Below are positions 31,870 through 41,984 of a stretch of 64,000 nt of DNA, one piece after another. The position numbers and the translations under genes are program-made. The notes below the pieces were generated by a model, which was not told the origin of the DNA, searched no databases, and saw only the letters and a program-made list of their open reading frames with translations. Position 1 is the first letter of the stretch. Every line of letters starts with the position of its first letter. Origin of the DNA: Otatea glauca (taxonomy: Eukaryota > Streptophyta > Magnoliopsida > Poales > Poaceae); the NCBI GenBank assembly GCA_036346275.1, contig JAYEVK010000106.1, positions 1-64,000 on the forward strand, in the 5' to 3' direction.

Positions 31870-32410
31870 AAATAGTTTTTGTATTTCAATTTTTCTCAAT
31901 TTTTTTGAAAACAAGTATTTTTAAATCACTTTCGAAAGTTTTTTAATCAAAACTTTTATAACCGAAAGTTTGTTAAATATAAACTTTTCGGACCAAAAGT
32001 TTTGAATTGAAAGTTTTTTGAGTTGAAACTTTTCTATTTGAATTTTTTGACTTGAAACTTTCAAAATCAAAAATTTTCGATTAAAATTTTTTTGAGTTCA
32101 AACTTTCTTATTTGAATTTTTTTGATTTAAAATTCTTCGAGTTGAAACTTTTTGATGAGAAAATTTTTGATTTGGAAATTTCGAGTTGAACTTTAAATCA
32201 AAACTTTTCGAACGAAAGTTTTTGAATTGAAAGTTTTTTGAGTTGAAGCTTTTCGATTTGATTTTTTTTATTTATAACATTTCGAGTTGGAACTTTCTAG
32301 TTTAAATTTTTTCAAGTTGTAACTTTCTAATTTGAATTTTTTCGAGCTGAAATTTTTTCGAGCTGAAATTTTTTGGCGTTAAATTTTTTTGAGTTGAAAG
32401 TTCCCATTTA
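31870..32410 (+). repeat. Degenerate AT-rich minisatellite-like repeat
   Basis: Many imperfect copies of a motif near TTTTTTGAGTTGAAACTTT and GAATTGAAAGTTTTTTGAG, spaced irregularly at about 18-40 bases. No coding potential. Lies upstream of the RTBP1-like gene leader. Confidence 0.75.
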
Positions 32411-33154
32411 ATTTTGGGTCAGAGAGAAAGAAAATAAGTAAGACGGAGGAAAGAGAGAGGGATAAAATTGGATGGAGAAGATGATAACTATTTTTATCTC
32501 ATATACGAGCTCTGTTCTCGTATGTATATATATAATCTAATAAAGGAAAGGATTCCCCTTCTCACCTCCTCGGGGCTCCCCCGTTGATTCCTCCCCCTGT
32601 AATACGTTTCGTCGAGCGCCGGAGAAGAATCGTCCAGGGCAGGCCTCCTTCCAACTCGAGGACCAGGGAACTCTTCTCCCCTCCCCTCCCCTCCACTGGG
32701 GCTGGCATGGAGATCCATCCAGGCTGATTTCCCTTCTTTTGTTGGTACGGAAGCCCTAGCGTAGCTTGCTTGGACTGTTCTAGGAGTGCTTCCTTCTTTG
32801 CTGCGAGCAATCAAATCCAAATCTTTCTTGCTTTCTTCCTTTCCGAGTTACTCCGATCCATCCTATTAGTTGCGGATTTGATCCGATTGCTGTTCTAATA
32901 GCACCTTGTGTCCCCCGAAATTTTGGGGGTTTAACCGAACCTCCACGCCCCACTTTTAAGCCTATACATGCCTGTAATTTCAACAAATGCCATCTTGTCG
33001 AATGTTGTTAGTTTGGTGGGATTTGACCTCAAGATGACCCCTTTCCATTTTAGAAGTAGAGAATTAAGCATTCCTTCTAGCTGTGATAGATTGGTTCCAG
33101 TAACCATAATTGGTGAATGTTCATTAAATCCCAGTTAATTTGATGCAGGTAAAG
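32411..33154 (+). promoter_or_regulatory. Promoter/5' leader region of the RTBP1-like gene
   Basis: CT- and GA-rich sequence with a TATATATA run (32525-32533) is followed by a GC-richer stretch (32550-32830) that looks like a non-coding first exon. A possible intron acceptor TTTGATGCAG at 33139-33148 would precede the exon that holds the start codon. Transcript ends cannot be fixed from sequence. Confidence 0.4.
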
Positions 33155-33193
33155 ATGGTGGATGTGGTATTTGTTTTCCCTCGCTGTCCGTGA
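33155..33193 (+). other. Upstream ORF, 12 codons
   Basis: ATG at 33155 in the leader, 67 bases before the main start, reads MVDVVFVFPRCP then TGA at 33191-33193. The context AAGATGG is favourable (A at -3, G at +4), so it could reduce translation of the main frame if the leader includes it. Confidence 0.45.
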
Positions 33194-33221
33194 GCGCCCT
33201 TCCTTTAGGTGAGGTCAAGAT

Positions 33222-36200
33222 ATGGTGTTGCGCAAGAGGTTGGATTATGGATCCCGTGGCCATCAAGTTCCCGCCGCACCACGTGTTCCATCCTTGGCTC
33301 TGGTACATATTTGATTCTGTATCTACCTTAAACCGCAATCCGCTTGTTGAATCTGTATTAACGGTCAATTGTAATCCAGGGAAAACGGCCCACAAGAAGA
33401 AGAAAGAAAAATGAGATGTACGCGCTCGATTTGCTTGCAACAACTGCAGGAACATTGTTGGCCGATCAGGAGAATTCATCTATCAGACCTAACATGAGTG
33501 GAACAGCAGCAAGTTATGCTACAAACAGGGAGTCGGTTGAATCAGAACAGTTTGATGAAGTCCTGCCGTTCAAGAGCGTAGCTGTGGGAAAAGATTGCTG
33601 TAAAGGATGCACAGTGGGGTGTGCTGGTGTCTGCGGCTCTGTTGAACAAACTAACATCTCCTTGGCAGAGAACTCATCGACCCAAAATGTTGCTGATTCA
33701 GTACTAGAGTCGGTAACAGCAAAGCCAGATGTGTTGGTTAAGGACTCATTGGTTAGTTGTACAAAATCATGTCAATTGGGTCGTGGTCTTGGCACAATTC
33801 CAGAGTATGGAACTGTTGGGTTATGCCATCCTTGGCCCAAAAGATCAGCAGAAGTTAAACAAGTGCACCGAGCCAGACCCACAATGATCAGAAGTCAAGT
33901 AGATGGTAATGCCAAAGCTGTGCATAGTTTGGTTGGCACTATGGATCTGGATACCAAACTTCCTTTTGTGGTTAGCTCTGACAGTAGGTCAGGAGTGCAC
34001 CTGTGCGTCCATGACAGGGGCCATAACTCCTCTCCCTTGTATTGGGGCAAAGTGCAGCATGCTGCAGATAGAGATGATGACGAAAGTTTTTCCGGGTGCG
34101 TTCTTCCAAGCACCTCAGGAAATAAGGGTGGTTATATACCACATTATATTGGTGACTGTAGGATAAGGAGATTGCTTGCCACCAGATTAAGGAAGGCAGC
34201 TCGTAATAAGATATGTGGAGATATGTCCAATAAAGGTATTTGGAGTTAACCCTCATTTCGTCCACGGCTTCGTAGCTTCCATATAGAGAAGAATCTTTCT
34301 TTTGCTACTTATATTATTATGCAGCTTGTTATAGCAGGAATTGGACTGATTAATGGCTAAGGGTTGTATCATGTAACTAGGTAGCAAGTGGAACTTCTGT
34401 GGAAAGAAGATATCCACTACACGTCGAAGGGTGCAACGAACAATGTTCAAGAGGAAAAGACTAGTTCAATGTTCCTTGGCAAAGGCATCTGATGAAGGGA
34501 TCCTAACTGAAAGTATGTTGCTTACTTGCACTGTCAATTTACCTCATTGATATATTATGGACGCAAGTTATTTACGATGATCCAATAGTAACATTGCACA
34601 GAGCTGGTACAACTGAGCGTTTCATATTGTACACTATTGGATAGCCTCAACCCCTAGTTTTGGTACACTTCTTAAAGAAATATGTCGGTTACCATTTCAG
34701 CGAGCGAGACATCATTCTGTATGGGAGGTCAAAATCCACCATGTGCATCTGAGGGCTATCATGGTATCCTGGATATTTGTTTCAATAGAGAGGAACCCTT
34801 ACTTAATTCATGAACATGATGACTTACTATTATGTTTTTCTCTTTTTAGTCAAGTTAATCATCAAGTCATTGAACATCCCAGAACTGCAGATCGAGGTCC
34901 CTGAAAATGCAACAGTTGGTTCATTGAAGGTAAAACACTATATGGGCTTAGTTATCTATTATGTAAAAGTTACTGGTTACTGATTAGCAACTATGCGTTC
35001 ATGTGTGCAGCCTGATATTATGTTTCCTTTTATGTCATTAACCTAGTATCATTAATATTATCTGCAACAGTTGTTTGTGGAAATTCAATGAGTAGATTGG
35101 GTACTCTCTGTTCCATGATGGTGTTGCATGTACAGAATTAAGGAATACATCAATTAGTTCCTGCTAATGTCTAGCTGAACGGCCTTGTTAGATTTCTAAA
35201 TTTCAGCAATCTAAGATAGCGTTACGCTACGAAACAATGAAGCCTTTTCACAATAGTTTTAATCCTATCCAAATCCTATCATTTTTCTATCTTGAACCTT
35301 TTACCTATCATTGCTTTCCACTTAAAATATTTGTCGCTGCATATAAACATTGCCTTTTATGAATAACATTTTTCGATTTGTCTTTAGAGAGCTGTAATGG
35401 ATGCTGTTACTACTATAATTGAAGGCGGCATCCGTGTCGGTGTTCTTCTTCAAGGAAAGAATATTCAAGATGACAACAAGACGCTTCTTCAGGCTGGTAT
35501 TTGCCATGGAGGAAAACTAGAAAACATAGACTTTACGCTGGAATGTGAAGCTGGGCAAGGTTCTCACCCTGGAGTAAAAGTACCTGAAGAAATGGATTTT
35601 GTTGGTGCAGATGTTGTGGAACCATTAGCTACGTAGGTTACAATTAATCCGTTTCTTCTTGCATAATTTTGCAGTAGATTTGGATTTAGGTGTAATGATA
35701 AGAAAACATTGTCAAGATGCATCTGATAATTTATGTTAACATTGTTGTTTTGCAGAAGTTTTAAAATGGTGCTTCCATAGATTTCTGCTGTTTGCGGTCA
35801 TCTAAGGATTTTTAATATTCCATTTCCAGGATGAAGTGCGAAGAACCTTTTCCTGAAACCAGGGCCAGCGATGACAACCAGCAGCCTATGCAAGCTTTTC
35901 CAAACTGCACTATGAGTGATCCTGGCGATTATCCTGTTGAATGGACTGCCCAACAAGCATCAGCAAGCTCCCAAGCTATTGTCCCCGTTGCAACTCCAGA
36001 CGTAGATGCGCTGGCTATTGTGTCTCTTTCTAGGTCAAAGCGGTTGGATTTTGTGCAAAGACGTACACGAAGGCCCTTCTCTGTTGCTGAGGTGGAGGCT
36101 CTGGTAGAAGCCGTTGAAAAGCTTGGAACTGGAAGGTTTGTTGTACCCAGTAAAATTCTTCCAGTTGGCACAAGGTCACTGCAGATCACATGTCTCATGT

Positions 36201-36774
36201 CATGTGGGCCTCTTGATCTGTTTGCCCAGGTGGAAAGACGTTAAATTCCACGGATTTGGCAATGCTAATCACAGGACCTATGTTGACCTGAAGGTAATTC
36301 AGTAATCATGAGCTCGCCTTTCTGCTACAATTTTGTTTAGAGTAGTCGTTTGAAAATCCTCAAAAACGGCTTAGTGGAGATGCTTCAAGTTACTGTAAGT
36401 AGACATCACTATCATTTGATCCGGGCACTGTTACATTTCACGGCTTAGCTCATTGCCTAATGCTCTGCAGTAGCTACTTGTCATTTCTTTCTGCTAGTGT
36501 GGAGGACTGGACTGGGTTTCATATCAGCTTCTTTCTATCAGACTGAATGGGCTACAGCAAATACTTTTCTTTTGTAAAAGTAGTGAAATATTTGATGAAC
36601 CAGGACAAGTGGAAGACCCTTGTGCACACTGCAAGCATATCCCCACAGCAAAGAAGAGGCAAGGCAATTCCGCAGGAGCTCCTCGACCGTGTGCTCGCAG
36701 CGCAGGCGTACTGGTCCCAGCAGCAGGCAAAGCTTGAGGCGAATCCTTCATTTGCTGAAATTTGCCCTGCCTAG
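33222..36774 (+). CDS. RTBP1: Telomere repeat-binding protein, RTBP1/TRFL family, 9 coding exons
   Basis: Coding exons: 33222-33302, 33380-34235, 34381-34512, 34701-34763, 34850-34929, 35388-35632, 35830-36135, 36230-36293, 36604-36774. GT-AG introns and one continuous frame give 665 codons. Known family role: nuclear, binds duplex plant telomere repeat TTTAGGG through a C-terminal Myb-like domain. Visible features: N-terminus MVLRKRLDYGSRG conserved in grasses; Ser-rich variable region; a ubiquitin-like fold around residues 378-458 (VKLIIKSLNIPEL ... LLQGKNIQDDNKTL); Myb/telobox from about 566 (RRPFSVAEVEALVEAVEKLG) with W-K-D-V across the exon 7/8 junction and the signature VDLKDKWKT at the exon 8/9 junction. 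Retaining intron 7 would replace the Myb C-half by a short tail (FVVPSKILP...). Symbol taken from the rice relative. Confidence 0.92.
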
Positions 36775-37252
36775 AAACGCATACTCATCCTCGTGTAAAA
36801 ATCGTGCCTAGTGAAAACAAGGTATGCAGGGGTTCAAAAGGATTTGAATTTGACTGAGTTGTACATCATTCCAATCTCAGACTTTTGTTTCTTTGGTCGC
36901 TGTTGAAGCAATGGGCTCTCTTTCCTATGTGGATGAACGCGAGGGGAAGAAGCTTGTTTGCAGGTTCAGCATAATTTGGCCCACCCATGTAAATGATGTG
37001 GAAAAGAACTATGTGCATGCTTCAACTGTTCAACATGATCATAAAAGAAGCGGATTATTTCTCCGTTACAGTGGTTGTGTTGTACCACATTTTGAGCCAG
37101 TTTGTCTTGTTGGATTGTTGTGCCTACCACAAGTGTACTGGAACTGGAGGCCAGGCCATTTCTTGCTGGTCTCACGGATTGTCTTGACCAAATGCCAACT
37201 TAGCATATGAGCATCTGCATCAGGCCATCGAGTAGTTGATAGTGCAGAGTAG
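36775..37252 (+). other. 3' UTR and downstream flank of the RTBP1-like gene
   Basis: No intact gene. Sequence continues as mixed-composition 3' UTR-like DNA until the transposon at 37261. Short open frames on either strand show no known domain. Confidence 0.4.
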
Positions 37253-37260
37253 TCTTGGGC

Positions 37261-37767
37261 TAGAGATGGCCGAACGGGCGCCCAGCACGGCACAGCTCAT
37301 TTAACGTGCGGCACGGCTAGCTAGCGGGCCGTGTCGTGTTGACCTACGATCCGAGGCCACAGGTGGCTCTCGTGTCGTGTCGTGCTGTGCTGGCATAGGC
37401 ACTCATGGGCCGATGGGTCGTGCTGTGCTGAGGTCGGCCCATTTGGCACAAAAATATTATTATTATTTTGAAAAAATTCAAAAAATCGTAAAAGTTTGAA
37501 AACATTCTAGAATAATTAGAAAATGGGCCATAATGTGTCGTGTTAAATGTGTCGAACGGGCCAGGCCTAAACGGGCGTGCCATGTCATGCCGTGCCGATC
37601 CAACACTGTGCGTGTTGTGCCGTGCCGGCATGTTGGGCTGAGGCTACATCCCAATTACGGCTCGCCCTCTTGGGCCATGCCGATACGGTCCATTTACAGT
37701 TGGGTCATGCCCATAGTCCCGTGTTGCAGGACCGACCCAGGTGGCACAACCCATCTGTCTATCTTTA
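37261..37767. mobile_element. hAT-like non-autonomous element, 507 bp
   Basis: Flanked by a perfect 8-bp duplication TCTTGGGC (37253-37260 and 37768-37775). Starts TAGAGATGGCCGAACGGGC; the end ATCTTTA gives a weak inverted match (TAAAGATAGACAGATGGG in reverse complement). The interior is unusual: subterminal arrays rich in CGTGTCGTG, GTGCTGTGC and GGCACG motifs in both orientations around an AT-rich centre (37450-37530). No transposase. Confidence 0.75.
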
Positions 37768-37825
37768 TCTTGGGCTCATCGTTGGATGAAGCCCAACAAA
37801 TAAGTGGGAGTAGTTTGTTGTTGCC

Positions 37826-37915
37826 AAGGTTTCAAATTTTGTTTTGATCCCATCTCGGGGTGGTCGAAATCCAAAATTTCGGCGAGATTTCGGAATTTTG
37901 ACCGAAATCCAGATG
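37826..37915. mobile_element. Truncated hAT fragment, family 2
   Basis: CAAGGTTTCAAATTTTG ... CGAAATCCAAAATTTCGG ... GACCGAAATCCAG resembles the ends of the 1082-bp element at 55069-56150 (AAGGATTCAAATTTCG; CCGAAATCCGAAATTTGG). Only about 90 bases remain. Confidence 0.5.
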
Positions 37916-38154
37916 AATACAATTAGGTTAAACCAAGCACTGATGTACTCATTTAAGTAGTGGACATTGTTGTGCAACATTACTACGGATAAAATACATC
38001 ATGCATCTAGGATGTTAGAACATCTTTATAGATGAAATTCTTGAATGCACCATTGGCTCTGCCACCTGAGAAATTTAGCCAACACTAAAGTGTATTGATT
38101 AGATGATTTCTTACGTAGAATTGCTAACGAAGACGATGAGCTTATCCTTGGGAT

Positions 38155-38507
38155 CAGTGTTAACAAAATCGGTTTGGGAAAAATCGGCCGAAATTCGAAT
38201 TTCGAAAATCGGAAATATCGAGCCGAAAATCGTCAAAAATCATGGAGTTTTAAAATCAAAAATTTGAAAAGAAAAATAAAAAAATATCTTTTTCATGGGA
38301 AATCGGCCGATTTCGTGGAAAATCGACAGGCAAGTTGAACTTTTTTGGTGGGCGATTTTTGTCGATTTTCGACCGGTTTACGTCGCATAAATTTTTTTGA
38401 ATTTTTTTAATTGCACCGGTTTATCGAGTAGTTTTAGAAGCCGTTCCGCGCCGATACGACCGAAAATCGCAATTTTCGATCGATTTTCGGCGATTTTGCG
38501 AACCCTG
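38155..38507. mobile_element. Small hAT element, family 1 copy c, 353 bp
   Basis: Perfect 8-bp target duplication CTTGGGAT (38147-38154 and 38508-38515). Inverted ends CAGTGTTAACAAAATCG and CGATTTTGCGAACCCTG. Core TTTACGTCGCATAAATTTTTT shared with copies at 29384 and 31401. CAG-type hAT termini. No coding sequence. Confidence 0.85.
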
Positions 38508-38515
38508 CTTGGGAT

Positions 38516-39035
38516 CTTGTAGTTGATCATCAATATGACTTCTTACACTCTCTGCAGCATCAACAATTGGTTAAGTCAATTGGTTAGGATTGATAGCAGC
38601 AACATGACTTATATGGTAATATCTAGATCTGGCATGTATTTGCACAGTGCTCATTCAAGAAAAAAAAACACAAGCATTGGACCTCCTCTAATGAACCGGT
38701 AATCCATTCCTCAATTGGTTATTCCGGTTTTGTTGGTTTTCTCTAAGTGCCGTTTTTTAAGGGAGTGTTGCGCGTGCACTTGAGGGAGTGGAGGAAGATA
38801 GGCAAACTTTCTTTTTATAATAGTAGAGAAAATTGTTAATTGCCCTTTTAGAATTCTTTTATAGAACAACTAACACTGCCGGTATTAAGCGAGCAATATC
38901 TCACAAATGAAAGAGCTGATGAGATTTTATTTTCATATTGTTCATGACCAACATAGGTTCAACCAGAAATAAGACTGTTAACATGAAGACTGAAAGGATG
39001 ACAGAAAATAGATGATGTTCCTGAGATATGATCAC
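38516..39035. other. Intergenic stretch where the missing ankyrin 3' exon would be expected
   Basis: AT-rich sequence without recognisable coding content on either strand. I looked on the minus strand for a PGG membrane domain that should follow the ankyrin repeats of the pseudogene at 39036-40662 and found none. Confidence 0.4.
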
Positions 39036-40662
39036 CTACAATGGTGTTGCTCTTTCGAGTTGCAACATGCAATGGTTTGTTCCCCTTGTTATCTTCCAAA
39101 TGTATAACTGATACATTAGGCTTCAATAACTCTTGCAGAATTTCAGCATTTTGACCTTTTGAAGCCATGTGCAGTGTTGTTTGTCCCTTCTTATCTTTTA
39201 TGAAACCAATCTCTGGATCCTTATTTCTTTTCTGAAACCAATCTCTGGATCTTTATTTAACAATAATGTGACCACCTCCACATGGCCCATTCTTGCTACT
39301 GAATGAAAAACTGTTTTGCCATTATTTCTTGCAATTCTGGCCAGGCTTGCGTCCAATAGAAAATTGACAATATCAATGTGACCTTGAGTGGCAACAGTTT
39401 CCGAAGTTATGGCATTTACAGAATTTGTTGTCATAGCTAATGCAGGAAATGCCCCCTTCAAAACATCTGCAAAGCTAAGAAATGGAACTGCACTATGAGC
39501 CAGAAATGATTTGACAAATCAGTTTAAACGAAACACAGTGCTAAATGCTAAGGTATATGCGTCATTATAGTTAGGGGACAGGACAACACAACAATTTGCT
39601 TTTCTACACAGCCTACAAATCCAAATATTGAAAATTACACGGGTTCATTGGTTCAGAGCAGTCTGCTGGCAGATCAAACAAGTACCAGGAAGTACTATTT
39701 ACAAGTGCTACGAATTGACAAAAATTGTTATCTTATCTCTAAATCTGTGGTCAAATGAATTATATCTGATGCCCAAAAGGATAGCCACTACTTTGTTTGA
39801 CACAACAATTATTTTCAGCAAGATTCTAGAATATTGCTTCACATTGTATAAAACTGTTAATCCATAATAATTTTTTCTGTCAACCCAAGAAAGGTAAATA
39901 AGTCAATTTGGAATCTATAATTCAAGTAAATCTATCATCCATTTATTGTAGAAGGAAGTTAGTGTGTAAATTCTTTATTAATGCATGTTATTCACAAAAC
40001 ATATTGGGAAAACGTCCTTTTGTAATCATAGGGCCTGCAGAAGTCAATCAGATACAAGTCATTATTCATAAACATAAACAACTATGAGTACAAACAAACC
40101 AAAATGATTGGTTCAACTCAGTTCAACATATTAAAGAATTACAATTCACATAAACCTTATCAGCAATTTGTTGACTTGGCAAACAAAGCTCATTGGGAGA
40201 TCAAATTCAATAGTAAAATTATCATTCGTGATGAATGAAAGAAGCTAACCTAGATGACCCTGCTTCGCCGCAATATGGAATGCATCGAAGCTGTTGTTGG
40301 CCTTGATCTCTGCTGACTGCACATCACACACCTTCAATATCTCACACACAACCTCGACATGTCCCTTCTCAGTAGACGCATTCAGCGCGGTCTCACCGTC
40401 GTGGTTCTGGCGGGCAACCAATTCCCCAACCAGCTCTGGATCACTCTCCGCAAAAGATCTTTGTACATGGGCAATACTGCCAGCCCTAGCCGCAAGGTGG
40501 AGCGCGGTGTCACCCTTCTTTCGAGGGCTGTCCTTGTTCCTCCTCTCCTTGAAGCTCTGCTGTTTTCCATGGAAAAGAACCTGAAGCTTCTTTGCTTCTC
40601 TATCCCCCGAAAGCTCTTCAACTTTTCTAGAGCACCAAGTCGGTGCTAGATTGCCTCTCCAT
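39036..40662 (-). pseudogene. Ankyrin-repeat protein pseudogene (ITN1-like, PGG family)
   Basis: Minus strand, exon 1 40662-40250 and exon 2 39466-39036. It begins MERQSS and continues, after a 1-base shift, ALEKLKSFRGIEKQRSF, the typical N-terminus of grass ITN1-like proteins. A second shift follows SME before the repeats. Ankyrin repeats: GDTALHLAARAGSIAHVQ, HDGETALNASTEKGHVEVV, NSFDAFHIAAKQGHLG, AITSETVATQGHIDIVNFLL, GKTVFHSVARMGHVEVVTLL and GNKPLHVATRKSNTIV. In exon 2 a 32-bp tandem duplication around 39206-39269 (unit encodes NKDPEIGF) shifts the frame to a stop. The C-terminal PGG transmembrane exon is absent. Intact relatives are membrane proteins in salt and defence signalling. Three frame lesions and the missing 3' end argue against function. 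Confidence 0.85.
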
Positions 40663-41196
40663 CTCCAAATCCAAAAACTTACTAATTTTAATGTTTGATA
40701 GTTTTATGAAGTCCCAAAATTGCAAGATTTCTTGCAAAATCTAAGAAGCCCATCTCCTCGCACACTTCGCAAGTTCATCTCCAGTTGATGGGAAAATACC
40801 ACATCTTCAAATTGCAAAGAATAGGCCAAATTCGAGCTTGTCTTTGCAAAATCCAACAAGCCCCTCTCCTCATCACTAAACTGCTACAGCTCCCTTCGCT
40901 TAGGTTTACACAACACATTTTTGGTTGCTTGGCACATAGACTAAGGAAAGTTCTCAAATCTCTTCATAAAGACCTTCTGTTGCTGCGACCTGCGCTTTGT
41001 CCTCCTGTGAAAGGCACAAAACCATGATCACCTCAAAGTGCAAAAAGGATCAACGAACCCCAAACTTTAAACAATTCGGAATTGCGGTTAATTTAATTTT
41101 CATCTAAATCTATCATCATCTGCATCATTAACAACGGGGATACCTAAATTAAGCATGCACGCATGCAAAGGGGGGAGGGAGGGAGAGGTGAGTTAC
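40663..41196 (-). other. Spacer between ankyrin pseudogene and XPG fragment
   Basis: No recognised gene. Two related segments occur on the minus strand (GCTTGTTGGATTTTGCAA near 40845 and GGCTTCTTAGATTTTGCAAG near 40735), suggesting an old local duplication. A TTTCACAG|GAGGAC splice-acceptor-like site lies near 41008 but the following sequence is not XPG-like to my eye. Confidence 0.35.
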
Positions 41197-41525
41197 GTGG
41201 CAGAGCAGGAGCTTCTCGGCAGTCTTGCAGACCTTGGCCTGGGCGGCATCACCATGTCGATGGCGGGCGGTGAGGGTGCGACGCTTGAGGGCCGACGTGG
41301 CGCCATGAAAGACGAAGAGAGGACGGACGCGTAGGAAGAGGAGCTTGCAGATGCGGCGAAGGATCGAAGCCGAGGAGGTGTGCGTTGCGGATCATGCCAC
41401 CCTTGTCTTCCCGCATCACCCGCATGAACTGCACCATCCAAATGCTCGCGTCCACCGCCAGCCGGCCGCTTCCCCACCAGGGTCTCCACCAACACCCGCC
41501 GCCCACCGGGGCTCTCTGGCCCGCT
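41197..41525 (-). pseudogene. XPG/UVH3 DNA-repair endonuclease, first-exon fragment, frameshifted
   Basis: Minus strand reads, in three frames, the XPG N-terminal nuclease block: GGRRVLVETLVGKR, then LAVDASIWMVQFMRVMR with EDKGGMIRNAHLLGF, then LRRICKLLFLRVRPLFVF, HGATSALKRRTLTARHRH and AKVCKTAEKLLL. The order and spacing match the XPG N-region of plant UVH3 (3' flap/bubble endonuclease of nucleotide excision repair). One shift lies in GKR/LAVD and one in LLGF/LRRI. The metal-binding Asp of FDGAT is His here (FHGAT). The fragment stops at a GTAACT donor at 41196. The rest of the ~1500-residue gene is absent, so this is a fragment, not a gene. Confidence 0.82.
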
Positions 41526-41861
41526 CGACCCCGCCGTGCCCTTCCTTCTCTGTCCCGCGAAGCCCATCAAACCACACGGTGCGGTTGGGAAGGACTATAG
41601 TAGAGAGTAGACAAAATAGACTTCTTTCCACGATTCCCTCTAATGACAACCTGGTTCCATCAACCTTAAAAAAGAAGGTTCCATCGTGCTAGTACATGAC
41701 TGTATAGTTCATATCCTATCCGCGTCCTACTCACGTCGATCACGATTTTTTTCTTGAGAGACGATGAACTTTTTTCTAATCATTTTCTGATTCGAAATAG
41801 ACGTACATACGTACGTATCTCTGCTAGACTGCCATGCCGTAGCCTACATATAGACACCGCT

Positions 41862-41972
41862 TGCGATTGCGATTGCGATTGCGCTTCGATAAGAACAACG
41901 CGCGCACCCAGGGTCCAAGAACTCGGCGAGCCCAAACTACAAGGATCTCTCTCTCTCTCTCTCTCTCTCTCT
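41862..41972 (+). repeat. GATTGC hexamer repeat and (CT)n microsatellite in the thiolase leader
   Basis: Four GATTGC-type units at about 41862-41885, and a CT run of about 13 units at 41946-41972 that ends 13 bases before the thiolase start codon. CT runs in 5' leaders are common in plant genes. Confidence 0.9.
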
Positions 41973-41984
41973 AGATCTCTCCCC

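Noticed and set aside
41197..41984. Bidirectional promoter between a working XPG gene and the thiolase
   Set aside because: The XPG part is a frameshifted first-exon fragment with a mutated catalytic Asp and no downstream exons, so there is no divergent gene to serve.
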